This document shows positions 46,112 to 56,151 of a DNA stretch of 64,000 nt, piece after piece. Every line of letters begins with the position of its first letter. The first letter of the stretch is position 1. Made by a program: the position numbers and the translations under genes. Source of the stretch: Gautieria morchelliformis. Lineage: Eukaryota > Basidiomycota > Agaricomycetes > Gomphales > Gomphaceae. The notes under the pieces were generated by a model, which saw nothing but the letters and a program-made list of their open reading frames with translations, was not told where the DNA came from and did not search any database. The stretch spans positions 658,341 through 722,340 of the forward strand of contig WHVA01000002.1 of assembly GCA_015179125.1 (NCBI GenBank), written 5' to 3'.

Positions 46112-46490
46112 AGGACGCGGACCCCAGCACCCAAGCGGATACCGCCGCTAGTGGTGAGGCCGACCAGCCTCACCCAATCACCACCGATGACGCGGAGGTG
46201 CCCCGGAGGAGTCACGTGCTCCTCTGGCCCCATACGATGACGACCCCGTCGTATCGGCCACTCTAGAGGACTCCCTCATGGACGACCTCTATGAGTAGTA
46301 GTTAACCCCTATAGTTATCTATAGAGGGGAGGGTGTAAATATCCCGTGTATCTACATGTACATTAGTTATTATATAATCCCAGTGGGCCCCTTAGGGACC
46401 CACTGTATAGTTTATGCGTGGGAACCGGCTAGCGGTCCCCATCGCATCTTACCCTTCCACTGTCACTACGTAGCATCAGAATACCACACA
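46112..46490 (+). mobile_element. 3' fragment of a third LTR retroelement with LTR
   Basis: The end of an ORF (LEDSLMDDLYE, stop at 46296-46298) is followed by a purine tract AGAGGGGAGGG and then TGTAAATATCCCGTG at 46334. That is the expected order ORF, polypurine tract, LTR. The LTR seems to end near 46488-46490 (ACCACACA), so it would be only about 155 bp, a size common in Ty1/copia elements. The class cannot be fixed from this piece. Confidence 0.6.
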
Positions 46491-46545
46491 TTGGTCAAGT
46501 TCTGTCGTGCTCTTGTGACTTGAGGCTTAAGATAGATATCTTTAC

Positions 46546-48116
46546 AGCATGCTGGCATGTGGAAGACGCTGGAGTTAGTGGCTCGAAACTACTGGTGGCC
46601 TCAGATGTCCTGCTACATTGGACAGTATGTGAAGACATGTGACCTTTGTCTCCGAACCAAAGCACAACGACATCCGCCCGTCGGAGAACTTGTTCCACTC
46701 CCAATTCCAGAATCCCGCTGGGACACCATCAGTGTCGACTTCATCGTTGAACTCCCAGAGTCCCATGGCTATGACGCGATCATGAACATCATGGACTCGG
46801 TAAGCAAGGTGTCCCACTTCATTCCGACCCACACGACAATCACAGCCCTCGGAGCAGCCCGCCTGTTCCTTGCGCATGTCTGGAAGTTGCATGGGCTCCC
46901 GAAGCAAGTCGTTTCCGACCGAGGTCTGCAGTTTGTTGCGGAACTGACTCGGGAGCTCTACCACCTGCTCGGCATAAAACTGGCTACCACCACAGCGTAC
47001 CATCCACAGGGTGACGGACAGATGGAACGGGTCAATCAGGAGTTGGAGCAATATCTCCGCCTCTTTGTCAATGAGAGGCAGGATGACTGGGATGAGTTAC
47101 TTCCACTGGCAGAATTCCAATACAACAACCATGTACATTCCGCCACACAACAGACTCCCTTCATGCTTGACTCTGGACGATACCCATGGATGGGCTTTGA
47201 GCCACGCCAGGCAGAGTCCCAACCCAAGACAGTCAATGAGTTCCAAGACTGCATGGACTCCACCCTTTCGGAAGCCAAGTCGGCCCTTGCGAAGGCCAAG
47301 GATGACATGGCAAGGTACTACAACCAACGCCGGGTTCCTGCCCCAGAGTACCAAGTTGGAGACAAGGTGTATCTAGATGCAAGTGACATCCACACCACAC
47401 GCCCTTCGCAGAAGCTTGCCCACCACTACCTTGGGCCCTTCACAGTGATGCGGAGGGTTGGACGGAATGCATACCGCCTCCGACTTCCAATGTCCATGTC
47501 CCGCCTCCACCCCATCTTCAACGTGGTGAAGTTACTCCCTACACTTGAGGAACCAATTCCAGGTCGGAAGGCTCGTCCGCCACCTCCACCGGAAATTGTA
47601 GATGGGGAAGAGCACTATGTGGTGGAACGGATCCTGGACAGCCGGTTTGTGCGAGGACGACTCCAATTCCTCATGAAATGGGAAGGGTATGGGTATGAGG
47701 AGAATTTGTGGGTCCCGGAGCAAGATGTCTCCACTCCGGACAAACTCCGCGAGTTATATAGGACACACCCTGGTGCCCCTCGCCGAATCCGCTCACTGGC
47801 ATTTCAATCCCTCATGTCCCATGCTTTGAGGACGCAGCACACTAGAGGGGGGGTGATTTCAGGGGACACCCTGTTTTCCATTCCCAGTTCTGACTCCATT
47901 TCCAACTCCACATCCGGTTCCAATTCCATCTCCATCTCCGCTTTCGGAAATGATTCTGCTTCTGGGAGAACTTCCACCAGTTCTGTTCGCTTTGCCAGTT
48001 CCACTCCAATTTCCGACTTCTGCTCTCGGAACAGTGTCAGAAATCAAGCGACTCGCCTAATAGGTGGCATCAAGGGTCGATCAAGGGTCAGGGAGGTCAG
48101 GGGGATGCAGGGTTGA
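46546..48116 (+). CDS. Chromovirus B integrase and chromodomain (5'-truncated pol)
   Basis: One long frame of about 520 residues begins inside the integrase zinc-binding region (GMWKTLELVARNYWWPQMSC, TCDLCLRT). The catalytic core is intact: the DFIVELPESHGYDAIMN block, SDRGLQFVAEL and the YHPQGDGQMERVNQE block give the D, D, E triad. The GPY/F-like module (HHYLGPFTVMRRVGRNAYRL) and a chromodomain (HYVVERILDSRFVRGRLQFL, MKWEGYGYEENLW) follow in frame. The last about 85 residues are read out of the 3' LTR (GDTLFSIPSSDSISNSTSG). Gag, protease and RT are missing, so the element cannot move on its own. It differs clearly from family A in sequence. Confidence 0.9.
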
Positions 48117-48259
48117 TGGCAGGTGCCAAGTGTTGTCCCTGGCTGCGCAGTGTAGTATAATACGGGCTCACTGACATCGGGGGTCCTTAGACTTTTCTCT
48201 TTGGATTTCCCCTTGTCAGTTGTGTGGTAGTGTCACAACCAGCCAGGGTTGCCCTTACA
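47854..48259 (+). repeat. 3' LTR of chromovirus B
   Basis: Starts TGATTTCAGGGGACACC after the purine tract TAGAGGGGGGG and ends GTTGCCCTTACA. Both ends resemble the family A LTRs (TGATGTCAGGG...GTTGCCCTCACA), showing that the two families are related. Length is 406 bp, and no 5' LTR was found in the window. Confidence 0.8.
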
Positions 48260-49009
48260 GTTGCTCAAAGCCCCACTATTCAAGAGATGCTGCCTTAACA
48301 AAGGGGCTCTCAAGGGCCTCCAACTACTAGGCCTTGTTCCAAATGCTGCTACAAGGGAGGCATGTCAATGCGCTTTGAAACAGCTTGAGAGTGATCTCAA
48401 CAATTCTTTCAGTCCAGAAGAGCATCATTTGATGCATTTGGATTTGATTATGGTGGAACATTCCTTATGTAAATATGCACGCATTTCATCCAGGGTGAAA
48501 TACAGGGCAATGGTACTTGCATAATATTTTTCTTGCATATCTGTTTTCTTTTCTGTTTGAAAATACTCTTGTGTACCTCAGTGTCTTGCCTGGTAGGTAT
48601 TATAGCATAGTCCACTTGGCCTTTTTTGCACAGTTATTCTTGTTGAAACTTTTTTCCAATGGGTTTTTTAATGCCCTTTAATAGCAACTGCAATGTTATC
48701 TAGTACATGCTATTGATAAAATTTTGAATCAGCCTTGGATACGGGTAAATGGTTGATGTTATTTGTTATGTTTGTTTGTTTTTTTATTTTTATTTGTACT
48801 GTGTTTATTTTTTTAAAAAGAGGCATATTAATCATTCACCACTAGGGTAAGCCATTGTAAATGGACTGGAGTAGGAGTTCCCAGTCACACAAAAGAAACA
48901 ATAAATGTATGCAAAACTCCACATGCGTCTATTTCTTCACAGCCTTAGCCATTATTTCAGTTGAGCTCAGGCAGACCACGCAGCCTAATCACATCTCCCC
49001 ATCATTATC
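48260..49009. other. No gene recognised
   Basis: AT-rich after 48520. A short frame at 48249-48524 spans the LTR border and has no known domain. Confidence 0.4.
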
Positions 49010-49492
49010 ATGGCATCAGTCAGCGGGATGTCAAATTCAATTCCTCTTCAGTCCCTGGAATCCCCAACCTCTGTTACATCATCACGATGGTCACTTGACT
49101 CTGAAGATATTAGAAGATATGCCGAGCTTCACAACATTGTTCACCCCCAAAATCCCCCAGCAGCACAGCTTTTAACAAAGCATGCCAATCCTTATTTTCC
49201 AAAGTCATTTGCCATTGGAGATCCTGTATTTTTCAGAGAATCGCCAGAACCATTCATGTTCCTTGGTTATACAGGAAAGGTCATGCATAATGATGAAGGC
49301 CAAGAGGAATACGAGGTGGAATTCAGGGCTCCTTACCCAATGACTCCCCCTATGTCAATCCGCATTAACCTTCAGCATAAAGCCTCAAGAGACCATATTC
49401 AACTCTCATCCCCTCGTATTTTATCATGGGAGTGGACCAAGGAGAAACTTAGGAGCTATTTCTGTTGGTGGTTCGTTATCCTCCACTCATAA
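49010..49492 (+). CDS. Stand-alone homologue of chromovirus ORF3
   Basis: A 160-residue frame from MASVSGMSNSIPLQSLESPT to a natural stop. Residues about 23-37 (TSSRWSLDSEDIRRY) and about 70-78 (FAIGDPVFF), then FMFLGYTGKV, EYEVEFRAPYPMTPP and SSPRILSWEWT, align with ORF3 of chromovirus A (SSKWSVSSEDL, YIGDPVFL, TFEGWVG, RFRGPHLPMDP) with nearly equal spacing. It has no frameshift. No transposon ends were found directly around it. It may be an ORF3 of another element or a host gene of the same family. Function is unknown. Confidence 0.55.
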   Translation: MASVSGMSNSIPLQSLESPTSVTSSRWSLDSEDIRRYAELHNIVHPQNPPAAQLLTKHANPYFPKSFAIGDPVFFRESPEPFMFLGYTGKVMHNDEGQEEYEVEFRAPYPMTPPMSIRINLQHKASRDHIQLSSPRILSWEWTKEKLRSYFCWWFVILHS

Positions 49493-51412
49493 CTCAGTCA
49501 CCACTGTCTAACTCACCTTGGAGAAGATGGACAAGGATACAACTGCTATTGGTGGATGATTCCTATTGTTCTCTTTTATGACTCTTTTCTTTATCACATG
49601 ACTCACCCGGTTTCTTGCTAGTCCTTTCTCGTCATTACTCTCTGTCATTTGGATCTTTTAATACTCATTCTCCATACCTTACTTACTCATTACCCCCTAT
49701 TTGACACATATTCGCTTACTTTTACTATTGTCATTTCTCCATCGTTTCCCTTTTGTACTTTGTGCTTACCCAGACTGCTCAGTTGGCTACATACCTACTC
49801 CATCGTATCTGCCCCATGTTGTTGGATCATTGTAGGTTGGAGTTATGTAGTCAAGTCCCACTTCTTCAGGTACAAAATTGAAGTTTTATCACAGGGCACT
49901 GCTATTATCATCGCAGTCATGACTGAGCAAGTTAAGGTCTCCACAGGAAAGTCAGCAATGTTCAGGTTTTTAGTATCTGACTTAGAGCCTCGCCATACTT
50001 GGAGGCTCAGCCAACCCAAATGCAGCTGCATCAACCAGGCAAGGTGAGATCCCTGTACCTCATAACTACATATCCTGGAATGAATATGAGCTGAATATAT
50101 TCTCTTCAATATGCCTCATCGCACCTGAGAATCATCACCAACAAACTGCCAAGTAGCATCCCTTAGTTGGTCAAGGTGCTGCCAACTTTTAGACAGCACC
50201 AATCTTTCAAACTCTAGAATCTCTCCAGGTTGAAGGATAAGATTTACAATGGCGTCCCCAGATATATCAAAAAGGTCCTGACATAGTGACAAAAATTGTT
50301 CAACATTTTCATTGCTCCCAGTCCCAATGTTGGCCAATGTCAACTTGAGATAGAGTCAACAATAGGAATTCAGATGAGAGACCTTGTTATCAAAGGTGGT
50401 AGGTTGGAAATTTGTGACAAATTTTTTTATGTCTGCTGTTAATATATGAATTCTGCTCTCCAAGGTTGTTATAGATGCAGGCCCAGTTTTTGAACCAAGT
50501 GAATGGCCTAAGCGACGACAAATATACTGTGCTAACTCCAGGTGTATATGAGTGCGGTAAGGCTCACCAAATTGATTTCAAAGGGTTGTTAGAGTGTCAA
50601 TGATTGGCACAATTGAAGTGAACTGGGTTCGAAGCCACACTTCAGCTGCATTTACAGCTGATAAGTCCCCAGTAGGAGTTGGGGGTGATGGAAAACCACT
50701 TTCCATGCGACATATCAAAGGGCCAGGCTGTGAATCAGGATGTGAACTTGGGAAAAATGACGTGGTGGCAGTCTATGCTTACTATTAGAAATGAAGAAGT
50801 AAAACTAAGGATTGTACATACTGGTGGAAGAATATACAATATATATAACCGATTGGATTCATTGAAATCCCATGCTGTAGCTGCTGATGAGCGGGTTGCT
50901 GCAGCGGCAGCTTGATTCACAAGTGGAGATATCCCCTCTACTTCAAATAAGACACACTGAGCTACTGCAGTTATAGTATCCAGTAATTGACAACCATCTT
51001 GCCAATGGTTGAGCGAATCAATAGCACGTGTTTCACCTGCACGCATTACAGCATAGTCCATACCAGAAACCAATAGTGCAAGAATTTCTCTGGAGATTAT
51101 CCATGCCTGGTGATGAGTGAGAATAAGCCCAAAAAGTGCATCCAGTGTGGGATCAACAGTGCCGATTGTGGTAATAGTAGAATCACATGTAATCTACCCA
51201 AAATGTGCATAATCCCAGTAAATACAATAAAGTCCTTTCCACCAACTGTACATCATAGATGATAACCAATGATCAGCACAAATCACACTGGATCGCTTGG
51301 GATCTTGGATTATTTATAGCCATCACCAGGGAGCTCATGTGTTCCTGAATTATTAGCTATTATCAGAGGGTATCCCAAAATATGACATGGGATCATATAC
51401 TATGCCATGGGA
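49493..51412. other. No gene recognised
   Basis: Minus-strand frames at 49843-50109, 50116-50343 and 50735-51073 look coding-like (for example NENVEQFLSLCQDLFDISGD) and could be exons of one unknown gene or an old element, but no model or domain was established. Confidence 0.35.
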
Positions 51413-51765
51413 TGAGCCTGTCAGGGTTCACGTGTTTCCTTCCACAAGTTTCTATTTCCTTCCATGAGTTTCCGTCACCTTCCGTCAGTTTCCATAACCT
51501 TCCGTCACCTTCTGTCACGTGTCACATCCTGTCACATGTCACCTTCCGTCACATGTCACTTTCCGTCACTTTCCGTAACCTACAAGTTTCCATCTCCCCT
51601 ATTATGTACGCCTTGCCAGCGCTATAAGACTGTAGCCCATGTGGTGGCGTTTCCTCAGCTTGATCTCTGAGGATACCCACTACACAGTTGGTCATTGTCC
51701 TAGTATCGGCTCTTATCTCCTTGAGTATCTTTGGTTGTGGCTTCGTCATTAGTGTTGCCCTCACA
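51413..51765 (+). repeat. 5' LTR of chromovirus A copy 2
   Basis: Matches the 3' LTR at 63678-64000. The first bases read TGAGCCTGTCAGGG against TGATGTCAGGG, so the exact start is uncertain by a few bases; the end is GTTGCCCTCACA. It has more copies of the CCTTCCGTCA-type minisatellite than the 3' LTR, hence 353 against 323 bp. Confidence 0.9.
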
Positions 51766-51825
51766 GAAGATCAAGCTCATAGGACGACCCCACACACTTT
51801 TCTTAACTAGCCTTCATCTCAGCCT

Positions 51826-51884
51826 ATGGCAGACCAACTCCCAGACGCATACTGGGATGCCCTGGGTGACCATGGGCCATTTCT
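51826..51884 (+). pseudogene. Chromovirus A gag, 5' part before the LINE
   Basis: The start codon at 51826 gives MADQLPDAYWDALGDHGPFL and is cut by the LINE at 51885-51898. Joined to 58023, the frame continues as SSQAQQLQQLQLQNQELHT for a short way and then needs a frame change (about 58075) to enter the main gag frame, so the gag also has an indel. Confidence 0.75.
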
Positions 51885-51894
51885 TCGAGGCCTC

Positions 51895-51898
<4 letters not shown>
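51885..51898. repeat. Target-site duplication of LINE-2, 3' side
   Basis: TCGAGGCCTCCTTT, identical to 58009-58022. Confidence 0.95.
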
Positions 51899-51926
<28 letters not shown>

Positions 51927-52201
51927 CAATTTATCGTCTTTTGGGGCACGGCCCTATGTAAGGCGCATGTACATATCGCCGGTCTACATGTTTTCTGTCC
52001 AGACTATCTTTCTCAATCTCCACTTGTGCTCGTCGGGCTGTGCCCTGAGCATGTCCGTGCCTCCGGTGGCGAGGTGTGCGTGTTATGCCTTTCTCTACTG
52101 CTCTACCTCTATGGCTTCCTCTTCGCTCGCTTCCCTCTTCCGCTTGGCCTGGTTTAGGCCCTCTCGTCGACTCGCCGGGTCCTTGATCGCTTTTCTTCTC
52201 C

Positions 52202-54610
52202 TTAGTTCCTGCCTTGCCCTCCTGCTTCCTCTCTTGTGTTCCAGTCTCCGTGCATTTGTTCGAACCTTCCCGTGCTCTGAATGTATCTGAACAGCCCTTT
52301 CATCGCTTTCGGTTTTGTTAGGAGCGTGTTGGCTGCTGTTGCTGCTCTCCGGAGCGTTCTTTCAAGCTCGCTGCGCTGGGTTTTGTAGGCTGGACATCGA
52401 AAGAGGAAGTGGTGTACTGTTTCGTCTGCGCCTTTGCATGCTGCGCAAGTCGGTGAGTTTGTTTTTCCTATGCGGTACAGGTGCTTGTTTAATGCGATGT
52501 GTCCTGTCCTTAGCTGGATGAGGAGCGTTGCTTTCCTTTGCGGCATGCCTGCTGTCAGCCTTGCGAATGCTACGGACGGCATCGATTTGTCGATTCTGTG
52601 CGCTATACCAGCTCTCGGCGATTTTGCAAACAGCTCTCTGGCCTTCCCTTTGAGCTCCTTTTGGTGCCGCTGTAGCTCTGCGGCTTTGCTCCACGGCAGT
52701 ACACCCCTGCACTCTATCGGCACGTGTCTCTCCTCACTGCTGTCGCCTCTCGCCGCCTTCTTCGCCTCCGCGTCTGCTCTCTCGTTCCCCTTGATGCCCT
52801 TGTGGCCTGGGGTCCATCTCATGGTCACTTCCGTCCCCTGTCGTCTCTGCACTAGTCCCTCTATCTGGCGGTGCAGTGCGCAGATCATGTACTGCGCCGG
52901 GATCTGCTTGTCCTTCCTCGTCGTTAGCATTGCCGCTTGACTGTCCAGCCCTATGGTGTATCTCTGGCTGCGCTCTGTGTATAGAAGCTTCGCCCCCATG
53001 GCGGCTCCGATCAGTTCCGCCTCGAAGACTGTGTGTTGCTCTTCGGTGCCTAGGTAGAGCCTGACTGCTTGTATCTCTACTCCCCCCTTGTATAGAACCG
53101 CTGCTGCTCCTACCCCTCCGTCGACGCACGATCCATCGGTGTATACCTGAATTTGTGCAGTGTCGTCCCTTACCTCTGCCATGGCCTGTTCCTCTTTGTG
53201 TGGTATGCGGATTTTGAACGACGGTGTCCATTTTGGGCTCTGGGTTACCGTTTGTATTTTCTCCATTTTACCTGGCTGTAGTGCGTATGTGTGCATGATC
53301 TCGTGGAAAGGCGTTCTGTGTCTTTTGACATATCTCGCCGCCGCTCTCTGCACTCTGGCGGCCAGTGGGTGATTGCCTGGGAGGCAAGCTAGGCGCACGG
53401 CCGCTCTGTGTACTGTCTTGTCCACCAGGAGCTGAAATGGCAGTAGGTTAGCGTAGGCATCGAGGATATCACTCGCCGTGGTGCGCATCGCTCCCGTTAT
53501 TGCGAGTGCCGCTTGTCTCTGGACTCGAGCTAGCTTATTGATGTGTCCTTTCGTTCCTCTACCATGTGCGGAGTCTGGTAAGAGGAAGGCGTCAGCTGCG
53601 TATAGAAGCTTCGGGACTGCGACTGTGAGGTAGTATAGTCTCATCTGTTTGGCTGGGACGCCTTTTGTGGGCTTCGCCAGTCTCTTGTATTGTTCGATGA
53701 ATCTGCTGCCTTTTTGGAGAGCGTGATTGACTTGTTCCTTGAATCGCAGTTCCTGGTCAATGATGATCCCGAGGGACTTGTGTGACTGGGCCGGTTTGAC
53801 CGCGTGCTGTCCCAGGCTTATTGGGGGCCTCTGTGCCGGTTTGGTCTTCCTTTCCTTTGTGGGGTCAGGTTCCCTCCTTCTGGTCAGTCCCATTAGCCCA
53901 AACTTTTCTATAGCGAATGTGCACTCATGTGTTCGCGCCCATTCCAACGCCCCTCCCGCTCTGGTCATTATTCTCTCCAGCTTCCCGAAGGCGTTTGCCA
54001 TGTCTCTCCCCTCCGCTAGTACGGTTGTGTCGTCTACGAAGCCTATGCAGTCCTCGCCGTTCTTCTTTTGGACTACTTCGATCAGGCCCGCATTATAGTA
54101 TTGGTATGCTATGGCCGATAGGGGGCACCCCTGGTCCATGCCGCGCCCTATGGTCATCGATGCGGTGCTGTAGTCGTCTAGCTGTACGGTGGTTCTGCGC
54201 CCCTGGACTTTCCTTTTTATCCATTCGGTATATTCCTTGGGGATGCCTCGCATGCGCATGTCGTGTACAAGCGTGGTTAGTATAACGCTTGGGAATGCTC
54301 CTTTGATATCGAGAAATAGCACACCCAATGTATTCCCTTTCCTCCATGCGTCTTTTGCAGTCACTATCACATGGTGGATCGCGTCGGTTGTTGTGCGGCC
54401 CGCTCTACATCCATAGTGGTTGCTCGGCAGGAGGTTGTACCTCTCCGTGTTTTTGACTAAGTCTTCCGCGACGCATGCCGATAGAACTTTTCCCAAGGTG
54501 TCTAGTAACGCGATTGGTCTGTATGCGCCTGGGACGGTGTAATCCTTTTTCCCTGGTTTGCGGAGTACCTTGGTGATGGAGTCCCGCCATTCGCTGGGTA
54601 TATCTCTAGG
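52202..54610 (-). CDS. LINE-2 ORF2, C-terminal: RT, RNase H, zinc finger
   Basis: Follows the endonuclease frame after a one-base loss near 54604. RT motifs: LGVLFLDIKGAFPSVILTTL (A), GRGMDQGCPLSAIAYQY (B) and CIGFVDDTTVLAEG (C, both Asp intact). RNase H: VYTDGSCVDGGVGAAAVLY, EAELIGAAMGAKL, LDSQAA and KGNERADAEAKKA, covering Asp, Glu, Asp, Asp. A CCHC-like finger CAACKGADETVHHFLFRC follows near the end. The enzyme copies the LINE RNA at the nicked target. All catalytic residues are present. The ATG at 54496 is internal and not the true start. Confidence 0.92.
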   Translation of the reverse strand, partial: PRDIPSEWRDSITKVLRKPGKKDYTVPGAYRPIALLDTLGKVLSACVAEDLVKNTERYNLLPSNHYGCRAGRTTTDAIHHVIVTAKDAWRKGNTLGVLFLDIKGAFPSVILTTLVHDMRMRGIPKEYTEWIKRKVQGRRTTVQLDDYSTASMTIGRGMDQGCPLSAIAYQYYNAGLIEVVQKKNGEDCIGFVDDTTVLAEGRDMANAFGKLERIMTRAGGALEWARTHECTFAIEKFGLMGLTRRREPDPTKERKTKPAQRPPISLGQHAVKPAQSHKSLGIIIDQELRFKEQVNHALQKGSRFIEQYKRLAKPTKGVPAKQMRLYYLTVAVPKLLYAADAFLLPDSAHGRGTKGHINKLARVQRQAALAITGAMRTTASDILDAYANLLPFQLLVDKTVHRAAVRLACLPGNHPLAARVQRAAARYVKRHRTPFHEIMHTYALQPGKMEKIQTVTQSPKWTPSFKIRIPHKEEQAMAEVRDDTAQIQVYTDGSCVDGGVGAAAVLYKGGVEIQAVRLYLGTEEQHTVFEAELIGAAMGAKLLYTERSQRYTIGLDSQAAMLTTRKDKQIPAQYMICALHRQIEGLVQRRQGTEVTMRWTPGHKGIKGNERADAEAKKAARGDSSEERHVPIECRGVLPWSKAAELQRHQKELKGKARELFAKSPRAGIAHRIDKSMPSVAFARLTAGMPQRKATLLIQLRTGHIALNKHLYRIGKTNSPTCAACKGADETVHHFLFRCPAYKTQRSELERTLRRAATAANTLLTKPKAMKGLFRYIQSTGRFEQMHGDWNTREEAGGQGRN

Positions 54611-56151
54611 CTGAACGTCGCGCGGAATAGTGGTCCTATATAGGGTAGGAGCACGTCAGCATTCTGTTTGATCACTGAGTTAGGGATACCGTTGGCTCCT
54701 GGCGCCTTGAATGCGTTCAGCTTTTCTATCGCTCTGCGTATCTGCTCGTCCGTGATCTCCTCATAGTCGAACGCGGGGGTCAGGTAATCTTCGTCTGCGG
54801 CTGCTCCAGAGCGAGTTGTCGTGTCTGGGAAGAAATTCTTGAAGAGCATTGAGGCTTTGTCTTCGTTGGACTCTGCTATCCATTGCTCGCCGTTGCCGTG
54901 CTTGGATATGAGCTTTGGGATTCGCGTTCGTCCCCCGTCCGTTGGGTCGCTCGATGCGTACTTGTGGACTGTCCATACCGTCTTTTGGTTGACATGCTCT
55001 AAGAAATCTTCCCAGTGCTCTCTTTTGGAGCTCTCTATCGCCTCCGCGTACTTGTTCCTGACCTCTTTGTACTTCGCGTGTGATTCGTGTGCGCGGTCCG
55101 CTCTGTGCTTGTATGCCTGTCTCCCTGTTTTCCTCGTCTCCGTTCTGAGTTTGGTCAGGTTTAGGGACCACCAGCGCTTCATGAACGGGGAGGGTCTCGT
55201 TCGCGGCATGTGGTCTCTTGTGGTGTCTATGATAGCGTCAGTAATCCTTTTCAGGTTATTGTGAAACTGCTGCTTGTCTGTGGGGACCGGTTGTTCTATC
55301 TGACTCTGTAGCCTCTCTCTTAGTTTTCCTCTGAATGCCTCCCAGTCGACTTGTCTGTAGTTGTAGCACGGTTCCACGGGCGTTGTCTCGAGCGTGGTTT
55401 CCAGAATAGTGTCCACTGGGAAGTGGTCGCTCCTCGTCGGCTGGTCCTCCGGCTCTGTGTGACATCGTAGTAAGCACTCTAGTAGCGATGAGGATAAAAA
55501 TACATTATCCGTTCTCGTCAGGTTTCCTGTGGACATGGCTTGTAGTGTTGGCGTGTCCTTAGGCAGTATCATTTGCATGTCCCTTTCCACTACCACGTCT
55601 ATAAGCAGTTGCGCCTCGTCGAGGTTGTTCCTGGTGAATAGATGGTTGTTGCGTTCTTCGTCCCATTGTGGGTGATGTCTGTTGAAGTCTCCGACCCATA
55701 TCATTCCCGTGTCGCATTCCCTATCTTCCCTGTCGTCCGTTTGTTTTTGTATGAATACGTCGATGTCTCGCAGCGCGTCGGAATGTGTGCAGTCGCAGTA
55801 GATGTTTAGGATTATGATGCTGCCGGCTTGCGTCTCTATTCTCATTGCTGTTATGTCTGGGGAGCCGACATCGAGGACTTCCCATGATCTCGTCGCTATC
55901 CTCTTGTTGACTAGTATCATCGACCTCGTTCTTTTCTCCTTGTCTAGGTAGTGGGTCTTGGGGTAAATGGTGTACCAGTTAGGGGTCGCTCTTGCATTTC
56001 CTAGGAAATCGATGTACGGTTCTTGTATGGCGATTATATCGTATTTGTCGGGTGTGGCTTTGGCGAGTATGTCTGCGGTGGCCGTTAGTGATTTGTTGGC
56101 ATTTTGTTGTCTGATCCGCAACTGTTGTATCGTCTCGGTTGTGTCACTCAT
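54502..56151 (-). CDS. LINE-2 ORF2, N-terminal: AP endonuclease and linker
   Basis: Starts MSDTTETIQQLRIRQQNANK. Endonuclease motifs: IQEPYIDFLG (catalytic Glu), MIWVGDFNRHHPQWDE (Asp/Asn/His) and RSDHFPVDT (final Asp-His). The linker contains NKYAEAIESSKREHWEDFLE and DGGRTRIPKL, then the RT start DYEEITDEQI and LNAFKAPGANGIPNSV. At EIYPANGG the frame goes wrong: a related frame reads SEWRDSITKVLRKPGKKDY, showing a single missing base. The start codon overlaps the ORF1 stop as ATGA (56148-56151). Confidence 0.92.
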   Translation of the reverse strand: MSDTTETIQQLRIRQQNANKSLTATADILAKATPDKYDIIAIQEPYIDFLGNARATPNWYTIYPKTHYLDKEKRTRSMILVNKRIATRSWEVLDVGSPDITAMRIETQAGSIIILNIYCDCTHSDALRDIDVFIQKQTDDREDRECDTGMIWVGDFNRHHPQWDEERNNHLFTRNNLDEAQLLIDVVVERDMQMILPKDTPTLQAMSTGNLTRTDNVFLSSSLLECLLRCHTEPEDQPTRSDHFPVDTILETTLETTPVEPCYNYRQVDWEAFRGKLRERLQSQIEQPVPTDKQQFHNNLKRITDAIIDTTRDHMPRTRPSPFMKRWWSLNLTKLRTETRKTGRQAYKHRADRAHESHAKYKEVRNKYAEAIESSKREHWEDFLEHVNQKTVWTVHKYASSDPTDGGRTRIPKLISKHGNGEQWIAESNEDKASMLFKNFFPDTTTRSGAAADEDYLTPAFDYEEITDEQIRRAIEKLNAFKAPGANGIPNSVIKQNADVLLPYIGPLFRATFSLEIYPANGGTPSPRYSANQGKRITPSQAHTDQSRY

